12,881 nt of DNA from positions 1-12,881 of the forward strand of contig DALQ01000028.1 of the NCBI GenBank assembly GCA_002496845.1, read 5' to 3'. The translations under genes were made by a program, and so were the position numbers. The notes beneath the pieces are model-generated. The model did not search any database, was not told the DNA's origin, and was given only the letters and a program-made list of their open reading frames with translations. Below are positions 7,533 through 12,881 of this stretch, in pieces. This DNA comes from Euryarchaeota archaeon UBA495. GTDB lineage: Archaea > Thermoplasmatota > Poseidoniia > Poseidoniales > Poseidoniaceae. Each line of letters begins with the position of its first letter. Within the stretch, counting starts at the first letter, position 1.

Positions 7533-9104
7533 TCAATCGGCCAGCGCGACGTGAATTGCCTGCAATTCCTCGGCAAGAACCGCGCCATGGCGGCGGCGCA
7601 AACGTGACCGGCGCAAGCCGCCACGAAGCACAACCCAGCCGTCCCATGCGGAAGCGAACGACCAACCGGAGAGGACGAACACGGGGAACAACAGCACAAA
7701 CATCAGCCCAGCGGCCAGTTCGGGCATGCCGGTTTCGTCCAACCACCCCATGGCGTAGGACGTCGCAGCAAGACCGCCAGAGACGATTGGCCACACGATC
7801 ATCGAGGCGAAGAGTGCGAAGACGAAGTGGTACGTGGTCCGTGCGTCCACACCTTCATCGGTCGAGTTGCCCTTGACCAACCCCAAGGTGGACTGGACGC
7901 CCATCGACAGAAGAAACACGGGGAGCAGGGGGAGGAACTGGGCCATTCGAAGCACACTGCCAGCGAACGAGACCGGCGAGTTGCGTCGAAGGCCGCTGGC
8001 TTGCTCGTTCAAATCGCGTCCGTCGAGACCGTGCGCCTCGAGGCGCCGGGCCACCGCATCTGCAGCCTCCAAAGCAGGGGAGACCAACGGTTCGGGGACG
8101 ATGGTTTCCAGATCTCGGTCCCCTTCAGGCCGCAAGGCATCGCGCTCTGCACGAGCCGCCATCACTTCGGACCTCCAATCGGGCAACGCCCGCTTTTCGC
8201 TTCGCGCCCTGACGTGAGCGAGGGTGTGCAACGCCCGCCGTTCGTCCCAATCCACCACGTCAGGGGTGAGGCGGCGCAACGTGGGCGTCAAAGCATCACG
8301 AAGGGCCGTCACGGCTTCCGCAGGTGGCTCGCTCCAATCGTTTCGCTTTACAGCAGCGAGAAGATCCTCGGGGATGTCGTCCAAGACCACAGGGATGGGC
8401 GTTCCATATTCCACGTGAGCGTCCGTTCGGAAATGATGGCGGACACGGAAATGAAGACCAACGGGAACCAGGTGAGGAAGGGGGCGTCCTTCGACGTGAG
8501 CAATGGCGGCTGCGGCAAGCACGGTTCGCATCGGGCCGGTTCTCATCCGAATCGGATGGGCTTCGTCGTGCGCGGTTCCTTCGGGAAACAAGGCCGAGCC
8601 ATGCCCGTAGGAAATGCCTCGGGCGAGGTTGAGAAGGGTGCGTCCGTTGAGGTTCTGCGCCTCTTCTTTGGAAAACCCGCCGCGGAGGAGTTCCGCTTTT
8701 CGGACCACGGGCTGAACCGCCATCCGCCGCGTCCAGAAACTGAGGATGGGGCGCGTGACCAAATCATGCCGCCCGCCGATGACGAAATGGCTGGGGTGCG
8801 TGAGCATGATGGCGAGCGGGTCCATCAGGGCATTGACGTGCCACGCACAACACATGGCGCCACGGTCATGATCGAGTCCTTGGAGCCCTTCATGGGTCAT
8901 CGTTTTGAATTGACCACGTGCCACAATACGGAGCAAGACGAAGGCGGTCTTGGTCCACAGAGGGGAGCCAGGAATGGCGCGATCCCAGCGGGGTTGGGGG
9001 ACGGACATCAGGGCGTCAAGACGGATTTTGGAACTCGCTTTGGTCAGGGTCGGCAAAGCCTCTCCTCGGTGGTCGACCGAGCCGTCTTCGCCGGCTTGTG
9101 TCAT
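7533..9104 (-). CDS. Sct1/Gpt2-like glycerol-phosphate (PlsC superfamily) acyltransferase with C-terminal membrane helices
   Basis: This is predicted to transfer a fatty-acyl group to a glycerol-phosphate backbone at the membrane, an early step of ester-linked phospholipid synthesis. From ATG 9104 the protein has 523 residues. Block I is WHVNALMDP with catalytic His89 and Asp95. The H-x5-D spacing matches the Sct1/Gpt2 branch rather than the H-x4-D of typical PlsC. Block II ends in QPVVR (about 131-135), block III is FPEG (173-176) followed by AHD, and block IV is VPVGLHFR near 213-220. A helical region follows, then three likely membrane segments (about 387-410, 426-450, 464-484) and a basic end. 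The start is chosen because GGTGA lies four bases upstream and the ATG overlaps the HIT stop as ATGA. An in-frame ATG at 9128 would overlap HIT by 28 bases. Acyl acceptor and donor are unknown. Confidence 0.88.
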   Translation of the reverse strand: MTQAGEDGSVDHRGEALPTLTKASSKIRLDALMSVPQPRWDRAIPGSPLWTKTAFVLLRIVARGQFKTMTHEGLQGLDHDRGAMCCAWHVNALMDPLAIMLTHPSHFVIGGRHDLVTRPILSFWTRRMAVQPVVRKAELLRGGFSKEEAQNLNGRTLLNLARGISYGHGSALFPEGTAHDEAHPIRMRTGPMRTVLAAAAIAHVEGRPLPHLVPVGLHFRVRHHFRTDAHVEYGTPIPVVLDDIPEDLLAAVKRNDWSEPPAEAVTALRDALTPTLRRLTPDVVDWDERRALHTLAHVRARSEKRALPDWRSEVMAARAERDALRPEGDRDLETIVPEPLVSPALEAADAVARRLEAHGLDGRDLNEQASGLRRNSPVSFAGSVLRMAQFLPLLPVFLLSMGVQSTLGLVKGNSTDEGVDARTTYHFVFALFASMIVWPIVSGGLAATSYAMGWLDETGMPELAAGLMFVLLFPVFVLSGWSFASAWDGWVVLRGGLRRSRLRRRHGAVLAEELQAIHVALAD

Positions 9105-9529
9105 GAGATCACCAAATTCTGAGACCATGTCGCCAAGGCGGCATCGTCCGCACGCTCGCCCTTTGCCTCAGGCCAGAGGGCGGGCAAGGAACGCCCCCCG
9201 TCTCCAGAGGTTCGGGGGAGGACGTGGACGTGGACATGAGGGACTTCTTGGCCCGCCCCGACGCCGTCGTGGACCAAGACAAGGAAATCTTCGGTATCAA
9301 ACACCTGGCTGAGGCGGCGTTGTGCCTCGGCCACGCCGTCCATCAGGACACGACGTTCATCGGGCAACAGGTCGGCCAAACGAGGCACGCCACGCTCGGG
9401 GACCACAAGGGTATGGCCCGGGCGCCTTGGAAACACATCGAGGAACGCGTACCATCCTTCGCCGCGGGCCACGGGATGCGACGGAAGGTCGCCTTGGACG
9501 ATGCGCTCGAACAACGTCGGACCGCCCAT
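9101..9529 (-). CDS. HIT-family nucleotide hydrolase/transferase
   Basis: This is a cytoplasmic protein of about 142 residues. It shows the histidine triad HVHVHVLP with His98, His100 and His102, the middle one expected to be the nucleophile. It is preceded by the usual GVGAGQEVPH context and by RRPGHTLVVPERGV in the central sheet. HIT proteins hydrolyse or transfer nucleotide monophosphates from substrates such as nucleoside phosphoramidates or dinucleoside polyphosphates. The exact substrate cannot be read from sequence. The N-terminal zinc cysteines of some Hint proteins (CxxC) are absent. ATG 9529 is preferred; a GTG at 9535 would add two residues, and neither has a recognisable ribosome-binding site. 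The stop overlaps the acyltransferase start. The upstream SdhA-like gene ends 32 bases away, so co-transcription is likely. Confidence 0.92.
   Translation of the reverse strand: MGGPTLFERIVQGDLPSHPVARGEGWYAFLDVFPRRPGHTLVVPERGVPRLADLLPDERRVLMDGVAEAQRRLSQVFDTEDFLVLVHDGVGAGQEVPHVHVHVLPRTSGDGGRSLPALWPEAKGERADDAALATWSQNLVIS
9109..9113 (-). promoter_or_regulatory. Shine-Dalgarno GGTGA of the acyltransferase, inside the HIT gene
   Basis: GGTGA on the minus strand lies within the last codons of the HIT gene, four bases before ATG 9104. Together with the ATGA stop-start overlap it supports translational coupling and sets the acyltransferase start. Confidence 0.75.
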
Positions 9530-9561
9530 AAGCACGCGTGTGGCTCAATGGCCTTCAATCC

Positions 9562-11196
9562 TCACGCCGATTCGGCCGGGGCAAGGACCCAGTGGCCGGA
9601 GACGCCCTTTCGGACCGCAAGGGTGTCCGCGGTACCGTCTGCAGAAATCAGGGTGTGGTGCATCTGCTCTGCGTCAGTGTCAGGGTGATCATGACGGACG
9701 TGAACGCCGCGGGACTCTGTACGAGACAAGGCGCTCTGGAGCATGGCACGGGCCAACTGGACGCCGTGTTGTGCAGCGAGAGCAGCTTCGAAGTTGGCGT
9801 TGGCCACCAGCGAGGTGTCGTCAAGGTGCAAGGCTTCGGCGGCCAGGGCCAAGGTTTCGATTTGCGCCAAGGCAGACTCAAGCTCGTCGGCCGAGGTCCC
9901 CCCGTCGAAGGTGCTGCTGATCAATGCGCTGACGGCGGAAGTGACCGCGCCGGTGCGGACAACGCCACCTTCGCTCTCAACAGGAGCCATCATGGCTGCA
10001 AGGTCGGCCTCCGCTTCTTCGACCGCGCCAGCTACAGCCTTGGAGCCGGCGTGAGGTTGGTCCACCAACCATGCCGCTGCGGAAGCGCCGGCACCACGGC
10101 CCGACGTCAACGCGTCAAGCACCAAGTTGCCGGGGAGAAGGCCTGCTCCATGGAGGCCCGTGCACGCCGTTCCTCCGGCTGCGTAGAGGCCGGTGAACCA
10201 GCGGGACCAGGAACCAATGACGGCACGTCCCTCCTCGTCCACCGCCACGCCCCCGAGGCTGGCGTAGGCGCGCGCTTCGATCGCCACGGTCTGGCGGTCT
10301 GCGTCGATGCCGAGGCGTTGCGAAAGCAAGCGGAAGGTGGCGTCGTACCATGGGCGGGCCTCGCCCAGGTCACGAAGATCGATCACGGCCTCCTTGGCCG
10401 TTCGAATTGCGTTGACGGCGGAGGCGAGGTCGTCTCCGAGCTCAATCGGCGTTCCGTCCGACTCGCATACGGTGGCGCCGTCGGCGAGCAGCCCGAGGGG
10501 CAGCGTCATCGAAGCGTCACGAACGCCGAGCGGCGTCGAGGCAAGGAATTCCATGTCACGAAGGGGGAGGCCAGCGTCAAGGGCCAAGGCAAGGCCGTAG
10601 GCTCCGCGACCGCTGGTCGCCACGTTGGACGCGTCCTCATCAGCCAGAATCACGGCCTTGGATTGGAGGCCGAGCACGCGACCTCCTGTGAGGTCGGCCA
10701 CCACGAGGCCTTGCACCCTTTGTCCGGTGTGGACGAGGCGGAGCGGGACCTGATCGCTGCGGCGAACCACGCCATGCCGCATGCATTGCTCTTCCATGAC
10801 TTGCTGAAGTTCACGGGCGTCTGCGTCGCCTGAGCCGACGACACGGGGCTGGCCATGGCCAGGAAGGCGCCGCACATGAGGCAAACCACGCAAATCGCGG
10901 CGGAAGATGACCCCCCGTCGCTCGAGAAGGTCGGTTTCGCGCACGGCGGATGAGGTCACGCTGGCCACGATGTCTTGATCGCAGAGGAAACCACCCGCGC
11001 GGATGGTGTCCTCGCGGTGGCCACGGTTGGTGGATTCGTCGATGGCGGCTGCGAGGCCGTCGGACATGCGAGGGTCGCGGCGGCCGAGCGCCTCCGCAGT
11101 CATCAGCAAGACGTTTGCCCCTTCGCTGGCCGCGTTGGCCGCAGCGGCAAGTCCAGCCGGCCCGTCACCAAGCACCACAACGTCCCAGACTTCCAC
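9562..11196 (-). CDS. SdhA/FrdA-family flavoprotein paralogue lacking most catalytic residues
   Basis: The 544-residue protein has the full-length layout of succinate dehydrogenase/fumarate reductase flavoprotein subunits. It has an FAD-binding motif LGDGPAG (residues 9-15), a capping domain, the second FAD segment TGLYAAGGTACTGLHGAG (335-352), and the C-terminal helical domain ending with the family's SRTESRGVH (491-499). Key residues are replaced. The flavin-linking His falls in GRRDPRMSDG (38-47). The QFHPTG His is lost in EFLASTPLG (216-224). The second substrate His (CHYMMGG) aligns with ARAYASLGG (308-316). The Arg of HGANRLGG is lost in HGAGLLPGN (349-357). An Arg at 265 may match the catalytic Arg. 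FAD binding is likely but succinate/fumarate chemistry is doubtful. No iron-sulfur subunit lies nearby. The start is GTG with GGAGG seven bases upstream. Confidence 0.85.
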   Translation of the reverse strand: MEVWDVVVLGDGPAGLAAAANAASEGANVLLMTAEALGRRDPRMSDGLAAAIDESTNRGHREDTIRAGGFLCDQDIVASVTSSAVRETDLLERRGVIFRRDLRGLPHVRRLPGHGQPRVVGSGDADARELQQVMEEQCMRHGVVRRSDQVPLRLVHTGQRVQGLVVADLTGGRVLGLQSKAVILADEDASNVATSGRGAYGLALALDAGLPLRDMEFLASTPLGVRDASMTLPLGLLADGATVCESDGTPIELGDDLASAVNAIRTAKEAVIDLRDLGEARPWYDATFRLLSQRLGIDADRQTVAIEARAYASLGGVAVDEEGRAVIGSWSRWFTGLYAAGGTACTGLHGAGLLPGNLVLDALTSGRGAGASAAAWLVDQPHAGSKAVAGAVEEAEADLAAMMAPVESEGGVVRTGAVTSAVSALISSTFDGGTSADELESALAQIETLALAAEALHLDDTSLVANANFEAALAAQHGVQLARAMLQSALSRTESRGVHVRHDHPDTDAEQMHHTLISADGTADTLAVRKGVSGHWVLAPAESA

Positions 11197-11203
11197 TTCG
11201 ATG

Positions 11204-11208
11204 CCTCC
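11204..11208 (-). promoter_or_regulatory. Shine-Dalgarno GGAGG of the SdhA-like gene
   Basis: GGAGG lies seven bases before the GTG at 11196 on the minus strand. It supports GTG as the true start. The 58-base gap upstream also contains a weak AT-rich CCTTATGG (11233-11240), which I do not consider enough to call a promoter. Confidence 0.7.
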
Positions 11209-11254
11209 GACAAGCCCGCGACGAAGGGGGGCGCCATAAGGCCCGCGCTTGGAC

Positions 11255-12784
11255 CTAGGCTTCTTCCTCGTTGGTCAAGGCGTCGTCAATCCGCTTCGGA
11301 AGCGGCCATTCGTTGATCGAACGCACCCTCACCAACCGACGCACAAGGGCGCGGGCACCGCCTCGAGCCGTGGGGCGGAGTTCGGTTCGCAACACGCGGG
11401 CATCGATGAGTCGCCCTTGGCCGTCCTTCAGGTGGACTTGGACCCGTGTTGAGCCACGCAAGGTGGTGGGCCACGCGAGACGGAACCAGAGCATCGTGGA
11501 ACGGTCCACGTGGTCCACCAAACGGTCCATGGCCGCACGCCGGTCGCTTCCTCGTAGATCGATGGGCGCCTCGATTGCTCGGCATCCTTCGACCACCACA
11601 CGCTGGTTTCGGCGCGAAGGTTCTCCGCCAGGAGCGAGGATTTCGATGTGAGCCGGCACGCGCCCTTCACCCCAGTGGTGCACAAGCACGAACAAATGGC
11701 CCGTGCCGCGTTCGCAGACCGGTCCAAGAGCTGTGTCCACACGCCAATCGCGTCCGGTGCGACGCACGGTTCCGCCCACGGCATCGCCCAGCAAGCGGGT
11801 CAGCAGCAGCGCGGCGTTGGGCTGCGATGCCAAAGCATGCTGAATCAGCCGTTGAACAGAGCGCCAATTCATCACGGCGTCCTCGTCAAGGAGCAGACGG
11901 TCCACGGTTGGGCGACCCAACAAATCGTCAAGGTGCCCCATGGCGCTTGCATCGTCAAAATGGCCGTCGTGGTGAAGGGCCAACACCAGCAGGGTTCGCT
12001 CACGCACCAAACGGGGGCCACGTGGATCCAAAGCGGCCTTCACCAATTCGTTGCACCATGCCCGCCAATCGATGACCAAATCTGGGTCGAGGTGGGCGAG
12101 CACCAAGTCGGAGATGGTGCCGTCGAATTGGGTGGAATGGTGGGTGGGAACGAAGGAGATGAGCAGCGGGTAAGGGTCGCCAAGTTGGAGCATCTTGTCG
12201 GCCGTAACCTGAGCGTGCCATCCTTGGGCCACACCGGTCACAATCACCAACAAAACGGCCAAATTCCAACCAACCGAACCTGTGGTGATGGCCGATGCAG
12301 TCAGCAGCAACAGCGCAGAGGCCCCGATGAGCAGGGCTTGAGCGGCGTTGACGCGCCGCAACTCGTTGATGCCCTCCTGCACCAAATCAAGGCCGGGCTG
12401 TGCCTTGAGATCGTGTGATTGGCCGTCAGGACCTCCGCCCCAAGCTCGCAATTGGATGCGCGCTCGGAGCACCTGTTGCGTGGCTTCCCCAGCAAGCGTC
12501 GCAAAGGACGTGACGAGCAGGCTAAACGGCGCCCAAATGGCGAGCAGAGCCAAGGGGGACGACATGTTCGCGGTTGGAGCGGCCAAAATGACCACTGCGC
12601 CCATGACCAAGGGTATGCAGAGCCACTTGCGGCCGAGTTGAGAGGTTGGATGCCGGGCCATGGCTCCGCTTCGTTGGCGAATGCGTTCTGCAGCGCTGAG
12701 TTGGGCCTCAGCACGCTTGACAGGGTCCTCGGGTCGGCTGAAGCCTTCCCCATAGGGAACCGGGATGCCGTCCTCGCCGATCAG
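11255..12784 (-). CDS. Four-helix membrane protein of unknown function, probable CTG start
   Basis: From the proposed CTG start the product has 509 residues; from the first ATG (12661) it has 468. Four hydrophobic segments (about residues 55-70, 75-98, 145-166, 171-188) come as two hairpins. They are separated by a charged loop, and a soluble region of about 320 residues follows. The soluble part has a helical section (about 225-330) and then a more beta-like section rich in Arg, ending in an acidic TNEEEA. No family or active site is recognised. The 41 codons before ATG 12661 continue without a stop. They encode a plausible cytoplasmic head with EDGIPVPYGEGFSRPEDP and an amphipathic helix. 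They begin at CTG exactly downstream of GAGGTGA, while ATG 12661 has no such site. The gene is followed by the SdhA-like gene after 58 bases and preceded by a tRNA on the same strand. Confidence 0.78.
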   Translation of the reverse strand: MIGEDGIPVPYGEGFSRPEDPVKRAEAQLSAAERIRQRSGAMARHPTSQLGRKWLCIPLVMGAVVILAAPTANMSSPLALLAIWAPFSLLVTSFATLAGEATQQVLRARIQLRAWGGGPDGQSHDLKAQPGLDLVQEGINELRRVNAAQALLIGASALLLLTASAITTGSVGWNLAVLLVIVTGVAQGWHAQVTADKMLQLGDPYPLLISFVPTHHSTQFDGTISDLVLAHLDPDLVIDWRAWCNELVKAALDPRGPRLVRERTLLVLALHHDGHFDDASAMGHLDDLLGRPTVDRLLLDEDAVMNWRSVQRLIQHALASQPNAALLLTRLLGDAVGGTVRRTGRDWRVDTALGPVCERGTGHLFVLVHHWGEGRVPAHIEILAPGGEPSRRNQRVVVEGCRAIEAPIDLRGSDRRAAMDRLVDHVDRSTMLWFRLAWPTTLRGSTRVQVHLKDGQGRLIDARVLRTELRPTARGGARALVRRLVRVRSINEWPLPKRIDDALTNEEEA

Positions 12785-12788
12785 GGGC

Positions 12789-12795
12789 TCACCTC
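12789..12795 (-). promoter_or_regulatory. Shine-Dalgarno GAGGTGA preceding a CTG codon
   Basis: GAGGTGA on the minus strand is followed by GCCC and then CTG (12784-12782), in frame with the membrane protein. The register equals that of the ATG/GTG starts elsewhere in the window. The GTG inside this element is out of frame and runs into TGA after two codons. An in-frame TGA lies just upstream (12796-12794). Confidence 0.6.
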
Positions 12796-12860
12796 AGCCC
12801 TTCGACGGACGCTCCCGCTTTGAAGGGACCCGCGAGAACCATGCCCAAGAGGTCGAAGAG

Positions 12861-12881
12861 CGGACGTGGCAGGATTCGAAC
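12861..12881 (-). tRNA. 3' end of a tRNA gene (T-arm and acceptor strand), cut by window end
   Basis: On the minus strand the last bases read G-TTCGAAT-CCTGC, a standard T-loop with the G53-C61 closing pair and the 3' side of the T-stem. Seven acceptor bases (CACGTCC) and a G discriminator follow. The expected 5' acceptor strand GGACGTG and the anticodon lie outside the window, so the isotype is unknown. CCA is not encoded, because CTC follows the discriminator. Confidence 0.8.

Noticed and set aside
7490..7699. Upstream in-frame extension of the DUF2299-like protein
   Set aside because: The extra codons overlap the acyltransferase end and encode Cys/Arg-rich, non-protein-like sequence. The acyltransferase frame is clearly the real one there.
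7827..9122. 431-codon plus-strand frame opposite the acyltransferase
   Set aside because: The minus strand encodes all four acyltransferase blocks here, and the plus product shows no recognisable motif.
9105..9128. ATG at 9128 as acyltransferase start
   Set aside because: It would overlap the HIT gene by 28 bases and lacks a ribosome-binding site, whereas ATG 9104 has GGTGA in register and an ATGA overlap.
9538..10833. 431-codon plus-strand frame opposite the SdhA-like gene
   Set aside because: It is an antisense shadow. The minus frame aligns end to end with SdhA-type flavoproteins.
1..12881. CRISPR array, insertion sequence, integrase or defence genes
   Set aside because: I found no regularly spaced repeats, terminal inverted repeats, transposase or nuclease motifs on either strand, and coding sequence fills nearly all of the window.

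Overview
The window looks like a chromosomal stretch of an uncultured marine euryarchaeon, most likely Marine Group II (Candidatus Poseidoniia). The basis is mixed. It is GC-rich and tightly packed, with an archaeal ArsR-type regulator, an archaeal DUF2299-like protein, and a very large secreted, C-terminally anchored protein built of propeller, VWA, Ig-like and CARDB modules. Ribosome-binding sites follow the GGAGGTGA pattern, and the tRNA does not encode CCA. No ribosomal or other marker gene is present, so the taxonomy is inference.

Layout. Positions 1-1716 hold three plus-strand genes: the tail of an unrecognised protein, a small two-helix membrane protein translationally close to it, and a cysteine-free winged-helix regulator. 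They converge with 15 bp spacing on a minus-strand block that fills the rest of the window. Read in the direction of transcription, the block holds: a tRNA cut by the window end; a four-helix membrane protein that probably starts at a CTG codon; a full-length SdhA-like flavoprotein that has lost most active-site residues; a HIT-family protein; a Sct1/Gpt2-like glycerol-phosphate acyltransferase with C-terminal membrane helices, joined to the HIT gene by an ATGA overlap; a DUF2299-like protein; and, behind its own TATA-like promoter, a 1,674-residue surface protein.

How they may work together. The acyltransferase points to ester-linked, fatty-acyl phospholipid synthesis, which is unexpected for an archaeon but agrees with published proposals that Marine Group II carries bacterial/eukaryal-type phospholipid genes. 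The HIT, acyltransferase and DUF2299-like genes are compact enough to be one transcript. The surface protein probably sits in the cytoplasmic membrane and projects a VWA-bearing seven-bladed propeller on a stalk of Ig-like modules, suggesting adhesion or substrate capture. No defence system, mobile element or CRISPR array was seen. The most unusual items are the VWA-in-propeller architecture, the degenerate SdhA paralogue, the archaeal acyltransferase and the probable CTG start.
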